Shown here piece after piece: positions 42,001 to 50,910 of a stretch of DNA of 64,000 nucleotides (positions within the stretch are counted from its first letter, which is position 1; every line of letters begins with the position of its first letter). Made by a program: the position numbers and the translations under genes. The DNA comes from Streptomyces sp. 71268 (GTDB lineage Bacteria; Actinomycetota; Actinomycetes; Streptomycetales; Streptomycetaceae), in NCBI RefSeq assembly GCF_029392895.1, contig NZ_CP114200.1, positions 5,053,001 through 5,117,000 of the forward strand, written 5' to 3'. The notes below the pieces were generated by a model. It saw only the letters and a program-made list of their open reading frames with translations, made no database searches and had not been told where the DNA came from.

Positions 42001-42070
42001 CACGGAGGCCTTGTTGGACGAACTGTTGCCGACGTGGCGGGGGGACGTGGGGCGGGCTACGGCGAACTGA
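39053..42070 (+). CDS. Membrane LysM/BTAD-domain protein of the Tad operon
   Basis: A 1005-aa protein. TM helices lie at about residues 33-60, 80-105 and 125-145, and another at about 355-385. A LysM-like domain spans about 222-284 (FYRIQPPEGRHHDSLWEIAE). The C-terminus has an OmpR-like winged helix near 760-820 (ALLLLHREGVHPRVLASALW) and a bacterial transcriptional activator (BTAD) TPR-type domain at about 840-990. Such large LysM-BTAD membrane proteins are known beside actinobacterial Tad operons, but their role is unproven. A membrane-tethered regulator or a peptidoglycan-linked assembly factor are both possible. Confidence 0.82.
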   Translation: MARTARPTPGPSGSQPRRQPQPLPVRTRTVGDFVKAFFAFIALSALLIGVPGALAYFVGWPLPHEAPTLETVRQPITASVFVDVLTVVVWLAWAQFAACVIVEGKAEISGVGMPSRVPGAGPSQLLARQLVAALLLVGASAASLTPGLSQIGNAYEDNARGTVASAQQTPGQAGEKVGDGQRHLEPHQQRMVDPTRPGTGSAHVGEERRQTKFYRIQPPEGRHHDSLWEIAERHLDDGRRYKEIYQLNKDRVQPDGSKLSQASLIRPGWIMEMPADAHGGELVEMPEDSPEITKDLREQIREYDRSSRTPHRDVDPGRADQARDVSVDQPARPSVPEPAPATPDDRRSADSATSADESAFGLSEALIGAPLLAAGLLAALGRRRRAALWQSAMSALGLGIDLTPTGPAARVEEALLVGADPVAVSDLDRALRGLSAALAADGRELPVVYAAWLTGTELHLQLSAAAGEPPRPWQPGQDETFWRLRRSAITEQADDGTAAPYPGLVSLGTLDEARLLLNLEAVPGIVSLTGAEADRTAVFASIAAELATSGWSDRLTLTLVGFGAELGALAPTRIRHLDDVAALVETMTAETEQRRAALSVAGHDSVLTGRTGQAQHTQRAPHLVLLAAEPDGEQATRLAELAADSGRLGIGYLIGTTQQQFPGATWELDITPDGTLRAPLLGLELTAQRLPAEQHRAVVELFAAADPDGVATTGRADGQRAPFLVDISEAGRPAVYARLLGDYEIMGLETPEDERGALLHEALALLLLHREGVHPRVLASALWPRGATEDVRDALIERLREWLGEDQGPEPGPGGGAAGASAPRLRSDATGRLTLATSVVSDLDVLRTLHHEATQGRGANDLRTRERLLTDALALARGPLLAGRPQGRYGWLAHEIIEAQLPLLVADVALALAAHHGAADRPRQAMAALEAALASAPADERLWNELLRAAHATGDTAQLTTTATALLDRNATLSGGARGLPPRTEALLDELLPTWRGDVGRATAN

Positions 42071-42098
42071 CGACTTCGACGGACAGGCTGGACGAGAC

Positions 42099-42854
42099 AT
42101 GTTGAAGTTCGAGGACGAGCAGCACCTGTCCGGGCTCATCGGCGGCGGGTTGGCAGCCGCCGACTGGTGCGAGATCGGCTCGCTGCCCAAGCCGCCGCCC
42201 GACGTTCACGCGGCGGCCGGTAACGGGCCCCTGCGGCCGGCCTTCGTGCGCCCACTCGGCATCGCGGGATACGTACTGGCCGCCCCGGTCTGGCTCGTCG
42301 TCGCAGCCTGGGGCGCCATAGAGGTGCTCTTCGAATTGGTCTTCGGGGTCTTCACCATCAAGAAGAACAGAAGGCTGAACAGGGAGGCCGAACAGCGGAA
42401 GGCCGAGATCGCGGCCCACGGGCTGAACGAGGTGTTCGACGGCGACTGGAACGCCGCGGCGGGCCAGCTGCTCCTGCGCTGGTACAGCCAGTCGTCGCAC
42501 CCGAAGCGCCTGGTGCTGATCGCCCCGGGGCGCATCGTACTGGCGGGCCCGCCCAAGCGCGTGACGCTGGGAGCGCTCGACGAGTCGGACGTCCTGTACG
42601 AGATTCCGGGCGATCAGGCCGTCATCGAGGACCCGTTGATCGGCCGGTTGGAAACCGACAGGTTCCGCATCCGGTTCTTTGACGGCTCGTGGATCGTGCT
42701 GAAGGTGACAGGCAAGCCGAGCGACATTCACGCCCAACTCGAAGTCATGGCAACGAAAGGCGGGTCCAACCCCGACGGCTTGCCGGTCGCGGTCGGACCT
42801 CCGCTCCCGCTGCCCGAACGGCGCCCCATCGAACCCCCGCCCCAGGTGGACTGA
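42099..42854 (+). CDS. Unknown membrane-associated protein, 251 aa
   Basis: A protein starting at ATG 42099, 28 bp after the LysM/BTAD gene. A hydrophobic stretch IAGYVLAAPVWLVVAAWGAI is near residues 54-80. The rest looks soluble and beta-rich (HPKRLVLIAPGRIVLAGPPK), with a Pro-rich tail ending PPPQVD. I do not recognise the family. It converges with the ABC permease gene, and a hairpin lies between them. Confidence 0.6.
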   Translation: MLKFEDEQHLSGLIGGGLAAADWCEIGSLPKPPPDVHAAAGNGPLRPAFVRPLGIAGYVLAAPVWLVVAAWGAIEVLFELVFGVFTIKKNRRLNREAEQRKAEIAAHGLNEVFDGDWNAAAGQLLLRWYSQSSHPKRLVLIAPGRIVLAGPPKRVTLGALDESDVLYEIPGDQAVIEDPLIGRLETDRFRIRFFDGSWIVLKVTGKPSDIHAQLEVMATKGGSNPDGLPVAVGPPLPLPERRPIEPPPQVD

Positions 42855-42862
42855 GCCCACCC

Positions 42863-42882
42863 GAGGGCGGGGGCCCGCCCTC
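42863..42882. terminator. Bidirectional hairpin terminator
   Basis: GAGGGCGGG at 42863-42871 pairs with CCCGCCCTC at 42874-42882. The right arm overlaps the stop codon of the minus-strand ABC permease by two bases. The hairpin separates two convergent genes. Confidence 0.6.
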
Positions 42883-44647
42883 ACCCCTTGCTCACCGCCG
42901 CCAGGATCTCCGGCAGCCGGTCGGCCGTCCGGGGGGCGGCCAGGCGGAGGCCGGCGTGGGTGATGGCGTAGGCGTAGGCCGCGCCGACGGGGAGGATGAG
43001 CCACAGGAGGCCGTGGTGGTCGGCGACGTGGAGCCAGATGGTCAGGCCCAGGACCGGGGCGCAGAGCAGGGCGCCGACCAGCATGCCGCCGAGGATGGAG
43101 ATCCAGGCCAGGCCCACCTGGCCGGGGACGACGTTCTTGTAGCCGCTGTCCTGGGGGATGGAGTACGGGTAGCGGGCCGAGACGAGGGCGCCCGTGGCCA
43201 GCAGCGCGCCGAGCAGGGCCAGCGAGAGGCCGAGGGTCTCCGGGAAGGCCGCCCAGTCGCCGAGCAGGGCCGCCGCGCCGATGACCACCAGCGTGACGTA
43301 CGGCAGTGCCACCAGGACCAGGGCCAGGGCCCGGCCGCGGAGTTCGAGGTAGGCGTCGCGCGGGGTGCCGATGGTCTGGGCGACCATCCAGAAGGCCGAG
43401 GAGTCCTGCCCGAACTGGTTGTACATCTGCATGCCGAGCAGCCCGGCCGCCCAGCACGCCGAGTACACGCTGCCGCCCCCCTGCGCCACCATGACCACCG
43501 GCAGCAGCAGGCCGATGCCCAGGGCGGTGGCCCAGCCGGCCTTGGTCTTGGGGTCGCGCCAGGCGTAGCGCAGCGTCCGCAGCATGACGGTGCCGGTGCG
43601 GCCGGCGGGCAGCCAGCGGGCCGGGCCGCGTGCGTCCGTGGGTCGCGCGCGCTCCCGGGCGGCCTGGATCGTGGAGGAGTCGGGCGAGGTCATCAGCGTG
43701 CTCAGGGAGCGCTGCCAGAACCACAGGACGCCGGCCAGGGCCGCGACGGTGAGGCCGAGTTGCGCGGCGGCCGTCCCGTACGAGCCGTCGCCGACCGACC
43801 ACACCGCGTCCACGGCGGCGGCCGGCGGCACCCAGCGCAGCACGTCCGCCGCCGGCTCCAGGGTGGCGAGGCCGCCCGCGTCGGAGAGCTTCTGCGTGCC
43901 GAGGTTGACGGCCTGGGCGCCCACCGCGATGAACAGGCCGCTCAGCAGCGCCAGGTCGCGGCCCTTGCGGCTGGTCAGCAGCCGGATGTTGGCGGTCGCG
44001 ACCATACGCGCCAGCGCCACGCACACCAGCATCGTCAGCAGCACCGCGAGTACGGCGACGGCCGTCGCCGCGGCGCCGTGCGCCACGGCCACCACCGAGC
44101 CGACCGCCAGCGCCAGGGTGAACAGCGGGCCGATGCCGATCAGCGAGGACGTCAGCAGCGCCACGGTCAGCGTGCGGGGCCGCAGCGGCAGCATCACCAG
44201 CCGGGTGGCGTCCAGCGTCTCGTCGCCGCCGGGGAAGAACAGCGGCATCACGGCCCAGCCGAGGGCGAGCACCCCGGTGAGCGTGACGACGAGGGCCGCG
44301 GCGTGCTCGTGGCCGCGCAGCGCGATGAGGCCGAGGAGTTGGAGGACGGCGAACAGGCCGACGAGGACGACCGAGGCGATGTACGCGGCGCGCCGGCCGC
44401 TGGACTGCCGTAGCCCGTTGCGCAGCAGCGACAGCTTCAGCGCGGCGAAGACCTGGACGAGCACGGCGACCGAGGCCGGCGCGGGGGCCGCGAAACCAGC
44501 CCCGGCCAGGCGGCCCGCCGTCCCTTCACCGTCCGCCGGAGGGATGGAGGGTCGCGGGGCGGCAGGCTGTGGCACAGCGGGCCGCGCCACGGAGGGGCTC
44601 CCGGCTTCCAGCGGGCGCCGCGGCTGCCCCGGCGATGGGTAGATCAT
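42881..44647 (-). CDS. ABC transporter permease
   Basis: A 588-aa membrane subunit of an ABC exporter with about 12 hydrophobic helices. The start ATG at 44647 overlaps the stop of the ATPase gene by ATGA, which fixes the start and shows coupling. Residues 1-55 are Pro/Ala-rich and probably cytoplasmic. The many segments such as VVLVGLFAVLQLLGLIAL place it with ABC-2-type exporters. The substrate is unknown; lipids, drugs or peptides are all possible. Confidence 0.86.
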   Translation of the reverse strand: MIYPSPGQPRRPLEAGSPSVARPAVPQPAAPRPSIPPADGEGTAGRLAGAGFAAPAPASVAVLVQVFAALKLSLLRNGLRQSSGRRAAYIASVVLVGLFAVLQLLGLIALRGHEHAAALVVTLTGVLALGWAVMPLFFPGGDETLDATRLVMLPLRPRTLTVALLTSSLIGIGPLFTLALAVGSVVAVAHGAAATAVAVLAVLLTMLVCVALARMVATANIRLLTSRKGRDLALLSGLFIAVGAQAVNLGTQKLSDAGGLATLEPAADVLRWVPPAAAVDAVWSVGDGSYGTAAAQLGLTVAALAGVLWFWQRSLSTLMTSPDSSTIQAARERARPTDARGPARWLPAGRTGTVMLRTLRYAWRDPKTKAGWATALGIGLLLPVVMVAQGGGSVYSACWAAGLLGMQMYNQFGQDSSAFWMVAQTIGTPRDAYLELRGRALALVLVALPYVTLVVIGAAALLGDWAAFPETLGLSLALLGALLATGALVSARYPYSIPQDSGYKNVVPGQVGLAWISILGGMLVGALLCAPVLGLTIWLHVADHHGLLWLILPVGAAYAYAITHAGLRLAAPRTADRLPEILAAVSKG

Positions 44648-45567
44648 CGGGCGCCGCCCAACCAGTCGAGGTCGTGGCCCTGCTGACGGTCGTTCGCGCC
44701 CACCAGCTCCAGGAACGCGTCCTGCAACGTGGGCGCGGCGCCCCGTACCTCGGCCAGCGGGCCGTGGGCGCGGATGGTCGCGCCGGCCATCACCGCCACC
44801 CAGTCGCACAGCGACTCCACCAGCTCCATCACGTGGCTGGAGAAGACGACGGTGGCGCCCGAGGCCGTGTAACGCTCCAGGACGCCCCGGATGGTCTGCG
44901 CGGAGACCGGGTCCACGCCCTCGAACGGCTCGTCCAGGAAGAGCACCTCGGGGTTGTGCAGCAGCGCCGCCGCGAGCCCGATCTTCTTGCGCATGCCGGT
45001 CGAGTAGTCGACCACCAGCTTGTGCTGCGCCCCGGCCAGGTCGAGCACGCCCAGGAGCTGGGTGGCGCGGCTGTCGACCTCGTCGCCGTCCAGGCCGCGC
45101 AGCCGGCCGGTGTACGCGAGGAGTTCGCGCCCCGACAGCCGCTCGAACAGCCGCAGCCCCTCGGGCAACACCCCGATCCGGGCCTTGACGGCGACCGGGT
45201 CACGCCACACGTCGTGCCCGGCGATCTCCACCTGGCCGAGGTCGGGCCGGAGCAGGCCGGTGATCATCGACAGGGTGGTGGTCTTGCCGGCGCCGTTCGG
45301 GCCGACGAGGCCGACGAACTGCCCGGCGGGGAGTTCGAGGTCGATGCCGGCGACGGCCACCTGCTCCCCGAACCGCTTCCAGAGCCCGGACACGCGCACC
45401 GCGGGCGGCCGCTCGGCGCCCGCGCCCCCGGGAACCCGCTGCCCGGCGCCGACCGCCGCGGCCCCGGCCGTGTTCCCGGCCCCCGCCGCGGCCGTCGCCG
45501 CCGCCGTCGTGTCGTCAAGCGGCTGCTTCGCCGCCCCCGAGCTGGTGTGCGCTGCCTCCGATGCCAC
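44644..45567 (-). CDS. ABC transporter ATP-binding protein
   Basis: A 307-aa ATPase of an ABC exporter. GTG 45567 is chosen because GGAGGG lies 8 bp upstream. Residues 1-60 are an Ala/Gly-rich extension. The nucleotide-binding domain follows, with Walker A GLVGPNGAGKTTT, an ABC signature reading YSTGMRKKIGLA (in place of LSGGQ) and Walker B VLFLDEPFEGVD. SHVMELVE is the H-loop. Its own permease is the overlapping next gene. The pair has no accessory subunit in view. Confidence 0.9.
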   Translation of the reverse strand: MASEAAHTSSGAAKQPLDDTTAAATAAAGAGNTAGAAAVGAGQRVPGGAGAERPPAVRVSGLWKRFGEQVAVAGIDLELPAGQFVGLVGPNGAGKTTTLSMITGLLRPDLGQVEIAGHDVWRDPVAVKARIGVLPEGLRLFERLSGRELLAYTGRLRGLDGDEVDSRATQLLGVLDLAGAQHKLVVDYSTGMRKKIGLAAALLHNPEVLFLDEPFEGVDPVSAQTIRGVLERYTASGATVVFSSHVMELVESLCDWVAVMAGATIRAHGPLAEVRGAAPTLQDAFLELVGANDRQQGHDLDWLGGAR

Positions 45568-45725
45568 CGATCTCGCCCTCCGCTGTCGCACGGAGGTCCG
45601 AATCGCCCCCGCGTGACGTCCACCCTACGACCGCGCGCCCGGGGCGAGACCGCACCCGAGCGCGCTGACGGTGGCCCTGACCTGCTGATCGGTCGGCGGG
45701 CCGGCGGAATTCGGCCGCGCGTCGA

Positions 45726-46403
45726 CTAGCCGCGCCGGGCCACGCTGGCCTCGCGCCCGCACGCGTACGCCAGGGCGCTCGCCAACTCCTCGACCTCCGG
45801 CAGCCAGCGGTTGGCCGACGTGGGTTGCCGCGCCCACAGCACCGGGCCCCGCGAGCCGACCCGCGAGGGCGGCGCCACCACGTAGTCCCCCTCGCCGCGC
45901 GGGACCAGGTCGAGCGCCGCGGGCGGCCAGCCGACCCTGCGGACCAGGTCGAGGACCTTGAGCGCGCCGCCGGGCAGCACCCAGAACAGCATCCGGCGCC
46001 CCGGCGTGCAGGCGATGGGGCCGAGCGGCACGCCCATCCGCTCCATCCGGGCCAGCGCCAGGCAGCCCGCCGACTCGGACACGTCGAGCACGTCGAAGGT
46101 GCGCCCGGTGGGCAGCAGGATCGACGCCCGCGGGGTCTTCTCCCACATCCGACGCGCGGCGACGGGGCTGCCGCTGGCCGCGCCCGCCCAGTCCGCCCGC
46201 GCCGGGTGCGCCCCGGGCGCCGGGCAGTCGGCCCGCTGGCACGAGCACCGTTCGCCGCCCTCGACCACCTGGAGCCAGGTGCCGGGGTGGACATCCCAAT
46301 GCCGCTCTTCCGCGTACCGCACCGCCGCGTCGAGCAGCGACTCACCGCGCTGCTGGGGGATCTGCGCACTTGCTGTGACGTCCAAGGTCTTCTCCACGCT
46401 CAC
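45726..46403 (-). CDS. Bifunctional DNA primase/polymerase-like (PrimPol) protein
   Basis: A 225-aa protein from GTG 46403. It carries the compact PrimPol-type fold of actinobacterial proteins annotated as bifunctional DNA primase/polymerase N-terminal: LLDAAVRYAEERHWDVHPG, a Cys pair in GGERCSCQRADCPAPGAHP, and FDVLDVSESAGCLALARMER. The canonical catalytic acidic pair is hard to place; the DVLDVSE segment may supply it. It is short compared with full PrimPols and lacks a helicase. It is divergent from the NsdA-like regulator, sharing a 313-bp region. Many such Streptomyces proteins may be regulatory relics. Confidence 0.75.
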   Translation of the reverse strand: MSVEKTLDVTASAQIPQQRGESLLDAAVRYAEERHWDVHPGTWLQVVEGGERCSCQRADCPAPGAHPARADWAGAASGSPVAARRMWEKTPRASILLPTGRTFDVLDVSESAGCLALARMERMGVPLGPIACTPGRRMLFWVLPGGALKVLDLVRRVGWPPAALDLVPRGEGDYVVAPPSRVGSRGPVLWARQPTSANRWLPEVEELASALAYACGREASVARRG

Positions 46404-46716
46404 TCAACTACCGCTGTCACCAAGGGTTACGGCTGGGCCGAAGCCGGGGAGGGGAGCATCACTACGGCACGCGGGGCGCATGGATGCATGGGTGGGGGCG
46501 CGTACGAGGACTCAGCCCGTGTGCGGGTAACCACCATCCGTGACGGGACACGGTTCGGACCCCGAAGGCCGCGCGGCCGACGGGCTCGTACGGGCCGGTG
46601 GCCGTCGTGCGTGCGCCACGCGGGCACGTACTGGGCCTCCCGCCCCGTGGGCGGGCGGCGATCGCGAAAGACCGGCGTTCACGAGGTGAACGCACCGCAG
46701 TAACAGGGGGTACACC
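46404..46716. other. Divergent region between PrimPol and NsdA-like genes
   Basis: About 313 bp. It holds no clear repeat; GTAACAGGGGG before 46717 may serve as a ribosome site. Both promoters should lie here. Confidence 0.45.
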
Positions 46717-48105
46717 ATGGCCGCTAGGCCACTCGTGGCGCGGCAGCCGAACGAACGGTTGCAGGCGCTCATCCAGGAAGCGGCCTGCTCCAACGCGGGC
46801 CTGGCGCGCCGCGTCAACATGTGCGGCGCCGAGCACGGCCTCGACCTGCGCTACGACAAGACGTCCGTGGCCCGCTGGCTCCGGGGCCAGCAGCCGCGCG
46901 GGCGCGCGCCCGCCGTCATCGCTGAGGCGCTGGGGCGCAAGCTGGGGCGGACGGTCACCATCGACGAGATCGGCATGGCGGGCGGCAAAAACCTCGCCTC
47001 CGGCGTCGGCCTCCAGTTCTCGCCCACCGTGGTCGGCGCGATCGAGCAGGTCTGCGAGCTGTGGCGGAGTGACGTGGGCCGGCGCGACTTCCTGAGCGGC
47101 TCGACGGTCGCCGCCTCCGCGCTGGTCGAACCCAGCCGGGACTGGCTCATCACCAGCGCCGACCCGCAGGTGGCGCGCACGGCGGGGGCCCGGGTCGGCA
47201 AAGCCGACGTGGCGGCCGTCCGGGCCACCACGGAGGCGCTCGTCACCCTCGACCACCAGTACGGCAGCGGCCACGTGCGGCCGGTCGTCGTCCACTATCT
47301 GAACAGCGTGGTCTCCGGGTTGCTGGCCGGCTCGTACCGGGAGTCGGTGGGCCGCGACCTGTTCGCCGCCGTCGCCCGGCTCACCGAACTCGCCGGCTAC
47401 ATGGCCGTGGACACCGGCCAACCCGGGCTCGCCCAGCGCTACTACATCCAGGCGCTACGGCTGGCCCAGGCCGCGGGCGACCGGGCGTACGGCGGGTACG
47501 TGCTGGCCGCGAGCATGAGCCATCTCGCCGCGGCGCTGGGCAACCCGCGCGAGATCGCCCAGTTGGCGCGGGCCGCGCAGGAGGGGGCGCGGGGGCAGGT
47601 CACGCCGCGGGCCCGGGCCATGTTCCACGCGGCGGAGGCCCGCGGGCACGCGCTGCTCGGCGACGCAAGGGCCTGCCAGACCTCCGCCCACCAGGCCAGC
47701 ACCGCCCTGGAACAGGCCGACGCCGCCCCGGACTCCGGGGATGACCCACCCTGGATCCAGTACTTCGACCACGCCTACCTCGCCGACGAACTCGCCCACT
47801 GCCACCGCGACCTGGGGCAGGGCGAGGCGGCCGGGCAGCGCGCCAGGGAGGCGGTCGAGGGCCACCCCGACACGCGCGCCAGGCGGCGCGCGATCGGCCT
47901 GCTGCTGATGGCCGCGGCGCACGTGCAGCAGCGCGAGGTCGAGGAGGCGTGCCAGACCGGGACCCGCGCCCTGGAACTCCTCGGCCAACTGCGCTCACAC
48001 CGTGGCGCGGAGTACCTGGACGACCTCCAGCAGCGGCTCGAGCCCTTCCGGGAGGAGCCCGTGGTCCGCGAGTTCGGCGCCCGGCTTGAGGTGGCGGCGG
48101 CGTAG
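46717..48105 (+). CDS. NsdA-like transcriptional regulator with TPR-like repeats
   Basis: A 462-aa cytosolic regulator. The N-terminus has a helix-turn-helix-like region (NERLQALIQEAACSNAGLAR, then DKTSVARWLRGQQPRGRAP). Helical TPR-type repeats fill the rest, with GQPGLAQRYYIQALRLAQAA and DELAHCHRDLGQGEAAGQ. The final EPVVREFGARLEVAAA is characteristic of this family. NsdA represses morphological differentiation and antibiotic production in Streptomyces. I recall the resemblance but cannot confirm orthology; paralogues exist, so no symbol is given. Confidence 0.82.
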   Translation: MAARPLVARQPNERLQALIQEAACSNAGLARRVNMCGAEHGLDLRYDKTSVARWLRGQQPRGRAPAVIAEALGRKLGRTVTIDEIGMAGGKNLASGVGLQFSPTVVGAIEQVCELWRSDVGRRDFLSGSTVAASALVEPSRDWLITSADPQVARTAGARVGKADVAAVRATTEALVTLDHQYGSGHVRPVVVHYLNSVVSGLLAGSYRESVGRDLFAAVARLTELAGYMAVDTGQPGLAQRYYIQALRLAQAAGDRAYGGYVLAASMSHLAAALGNPREIAQLARAAQEGARGQVTPRARAMFHAAEARGHALLGDARACQTSAHQASTALEQADAAPDSGDDPPWIQYFDHAYLADELAHCHRDLGQGEAAGQRAREAVEGHPDTRARRRAIGLLLMAAAHVQQREVEEACQTGTRALELLGQLRSHRGAEYLDDLQQRLEPFREEPVVREFGARLEVAAA

Positions 48106-48689
48106 CGGACCCGGCGGCCGGCCGCCGCCCCCGCGCCCCGGCGCGCGCCCGGGAGCGACCGGACAGGGGGAGCGGGGGGAGCAGCGGGCGCGGCCCCCGG
48201 CGGGCGGCGCGACACGACCAGGAACAGCGGAGGCGGCGGTAACAGCGGGACCAGCGGCCGCGTGAGCGGTGGACGGGGGGTGATGAGCCGGGGCGGAGGG
48301 GCCCGGACCCGTGCGGGGAGGGCGCGGCGCCGCACCGGGGGGAGGCGGGGGATGGCGCTGCCGGCACGGGGCCGGCGGGGGCCCGGCACCGCGCGCGTGC
48401 GGGCCCCCGCCGACGCCCTCCGGTGCCCACCGGGAGGTCCGTGACCTCGGCGACCCCGCCTCGTCGCGGCGCTCGCCGGGGGCGCGGTCACCCCTGGCGC
48501 CATGGGCGTTGTGCGGGATCTTGTGGCGTGCTGCGTGGGCTGTCGGGGCCCGCCCCCATCCGTACCGGTCCGCGCCCCCAGCGGCCCCCACGGGGCGGGC
48601 CCTGGAGCGCTGCCCGCGGCCCGTGAGGCGCGGGGACCCGGTAGCGTGACGGGCGGTTCCGTACTTCCGCATAACGCATAGGAGTCCCG
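48106..48689. other. Long GC-rich intergenic region
   Basis: About 584 bp with no convincing gene. It contains an 11-bp inverted repeat, GGGCCCGCCCC at 48546-48556 and GGGGCGGGCCC at 48592-48602, with a 35-nt spacer. The right end carries AGGAG, the ribosome site of the next gene. Low-complexity GGGGCGG tracts fill the rest. Confidence 0.5.
48546..48602. repeat. 11-bp inverted repeat
   Basis: GGGCCCGCCCC at 48546-48556 and GGGGCGGGCCC at 48592-48602 are perfect complements, with 35 nt between them. It may act as a terminator for the NsdA-like gene or as a hairpin in the leader of the next gene. Confidence 0.5.
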
Positions 48690-50900
48690 GTGACGCAGAG
48701 CGGACAGGGAAACGAGCCGCAGCCTCCTGCGGCCCCGCCCGCGCACGAGGGCGTGGTCCTGCCCTCCGCTGGCCTCCGCCACGGTGGAGGGCAGGGCGCT
48801 CCGTACAACTGGCCCTCGCCCGAGCAGGCGGCCCCGGCCGAAGGCCAGCCGTGGGGTGACCCCTGGGGCCCCGACGCGCAGCGCCCGCCGCAGGGCCCGC
48901 CGCCCGGCGGCGCCCCCGCCGGGCAGGCCGGGACGCTGATGCCCCGGGAGCCGGAGGCGGGGCAGCCGCTGCCGCCCGCCGCACCCGTGGGGCACGGGCA
49001 GGCCCCCGGTCACGACTCCGACGCGACCCAGCTCATCCCGCCGGTCGGCGGCTCCATACCGGGCGGACCCCCGCCCGGCGCGCTGCCCGGGCCGATGCCG
49101 GGCGCCCCGCTGCCCGGTGGCGCGCTGCCGCTGCCCGCCGAGAGCGCGTCCGGCGCCGCGCCGGAGGCCGCGCCTGCGCAGGGTTACGGCGGCTCCAGGA
49201 CCCCGCTGCCGGCCGAGGGCGAGGCGTTCCCCGCGCTCCCGCCGCAGCAGGCCCACCAGCCGGGCCAGCCGCAACAGGGCTACGGCTACCCGCAGCCGCA
49301 GCCGCAGCAGGGCTACGGCTACCCGCAGTCCGGCCAGGCCCCCGGCTACCCGGCCCAACAACAGGGCTACGGCTACCCCCAGCAGGGCTACGGCTACCCG
49401 CAGCCGTCCGGCCAGCCCACCGGCCACACCCAGCAGCCCGGCCACCCGGGCCCGTACCCCGACCAGCCCCAGCAACCCGGCCAGGCCCCCGGCTACCCAG
49501 CCCAGTCGGGACAGTTCAGCCCGTACGGCGGCCAGCCGGGCCAGTCGGGCGAGAACGGCCAGGGCGGGCACGGTGGCCAGCCCGGCCAGAACGGCCCGGG
49601 GGGCCCAAGCGCGCCGTACCAGCAGCCCGAGGCGCAGCCGCAGACCCAGATCCTGCGCGCGCAGCAGCCGGCCCCCGTGGCGGAGCAGGGCGGCCACACC
49701 CAGATTCTGCGCCCGCAGCCGCCGGCCCCCGCGGCCGAGCAGGGCGGCCACACCCAGATCCTGCGCCCGCAGCCGCCGGCCCCGGGGGAGCAGCCGCGGT
49801 CGGGCCACCGGCAGCCGCAGCCCGAGCTGCGCAAGCCCCCCGAGTCGCCTGCCGAGTCCACCACGATGCTGCGCCGGCCGAACTTCGACGCCGGCCCGCC
49901 GCGTCCGGGCGCGGGCGAGGAGACGCAGGTGCTGCCGGGCCCGATCCCGGCCGCCGGCCAGCCGCCGCACCCGGGCGGCGCGCCGTACGGGGTGCGCCCG
50001 GGGGCGCCCGGCGACCGCCAGCCGCCCGCGGAGTTCGACGGGCTGTTCCGGGCGGACGGGGCGGCCGACGGCCCGGACTCCACCCAGCAGATGCCGCTCT
50101 ACCAGCAGGACCCGGGCCCGCACCTCCCGCAACAGGCCCCGTCGCACGGCTCGTACGGGCACGGCCCGGGCCACGACGGGTCGGCCGGCTACGACGGGCC
50201 CGGTGCCGTCGGCTACGCCGGTGACGACGGGGGGCGGCGGCGCTCCCGGCGCGGCGTGGTGATCGGCGCCGTGGTCGCGGCCTGTGCCGTGGCCGGGCTC
50301 GCGGCGGGTGCCGCGATGAGCATGGGCGACGACGACAAGAAGGACAAGGGCGACAAGTCCACCGACCCCGGCAAGGAGGTCGTGGCCAGCGAGTCGGCGG
50401 CGCCCTCGGCGTCCCCGTCCCCGACGCCGACCAAGACGACGGACCCCGCCGAGCCGCAGGCCAAGGCGCTCGACGCGCTGCTCAAGGACAGCGGCAACAG
50501 CCGCGCCAGCGTGATCGCCTCGGTCAACAACATCAAGACCTGCAAGGCGCTCCCCAAGGCCGCCGCCGACCTGCGGTCGGCGGCACAGCAGCGCAACGCC
50601 CTGGTGACCCGGCTCGGCGAGCTGAAGCTGGACAAGATCCCGCAACACACCGAACTCATCCGGGCGTTGACCAAGGCGTGGCGCTCCTCCGCGTCGGCGG
50701 ACAACCACTACGCGGCATGGGCCGACCAGGCGGCCAAGAAGAAGGGCTGCGTCAAGGGCAAGGCCCGCGCCACCGGCCACACGGCCTCCGGCAACCGGGC
50801 CAGCGGCGAGGCGAGCGCGGCCAAGAAGCAGGCGGCCGACCTGTGGAACCCGGTCGCGCGCAAGTTCAGGCTGACGGAGCGCCAGGCCGCGCAGCTCTGA
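48690..50900 (+). CDS. Pro/Gln-rich one-TM membrane protein
   Basis: A 736-aa protein from GTG 48690 with AGGAG 5 bp upstream. Residues 1-510 are Pro/Gln/Gly-rich and disordered, with GYGYPQ-type repeats at about 195-240 and three copies of a [11 protein letters not shown] unit near 315-370. One TM helix ([20 protein letters not shown], about 520-540) separates this cytoplasmic part from a helical extracytoplasmic domain (about 585-736, with [20 protein letters not shown]). Several T-Q-hydrophobic motifs (TQLI, TQIL, TQVL) recur in the tail and could be kinase or FHA target sites. Its function is unknown. Confidence 0.75.
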   Translation: MTQSGQGNEPQPPAAPPAHEGVVLPSAGLRHGGGQGAPYNWPSPEQAAPAEGQPWGDPWGPDAQRPPQGPPPGGAPAGQAGTLMPREPEAGQPLPPAAPVGHGQAPGHDSDATQLIPPVGGSIPGGPPPGALPGPMPGAPLPGGALPLPAESASGAAPEAAPAQGYGGSRTPLPAEGEAFPALPPQQAHQPGQPQQGYGYPQPQPQQGYGYPQSGQAPGYPAQQQGYGYPQQGYGYPQPSGQPTGHTQQPGHPGPYPDQPQQPGQAPGYPAQSGQFSPYGGQPGQSGENGQGGHGGQPGQNGPGGPSAPYQQPEAQPQTQILRAQQPAPVAEQGGHTQILRPQPPAPAAEQGGHTQILRPQPPAPGEQPRSGHRQPQPELRKPPESPAESTTMLRRPNFDAGPPRPGAGEETQVLPGPIPAAGQPPHPGGAPYGVRPGAPGDRQPPAEFDGLFRADGAADGPDSTQQMPLYQQDPGPHLPQQAPSHGSYGHGPGHDGSAGYDGPGAVGYAGDDGGRRRSRRGVVIGAVVAACAVAGLAAGAAMSMGDDDKKDKGDKSTDPGKEVVASESAAPSASPSPTPTKTTDPAEPQAKALDALLKDSGNSRASVIASVNNIKTCKALPKAAADLRSAAQQRNALVTRLGELKLDKIPQHTELIRALTKAWRSSASADNHYAAWADQAAKKKGCVKGKARATGHTASGNRASGEASAAKKQAADLWNPVARKFRLTERQAAQL

Positions 50901-50910
50901 CCGGCCCGCA

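Noticed and set aside
47775..50780. A 1001-codon minus-strand open frame opposite the NsdA-like and Pro/Gln-rich genes
   Set aside because: It is an antisense shadow, low complexity, with no recognisable domain.
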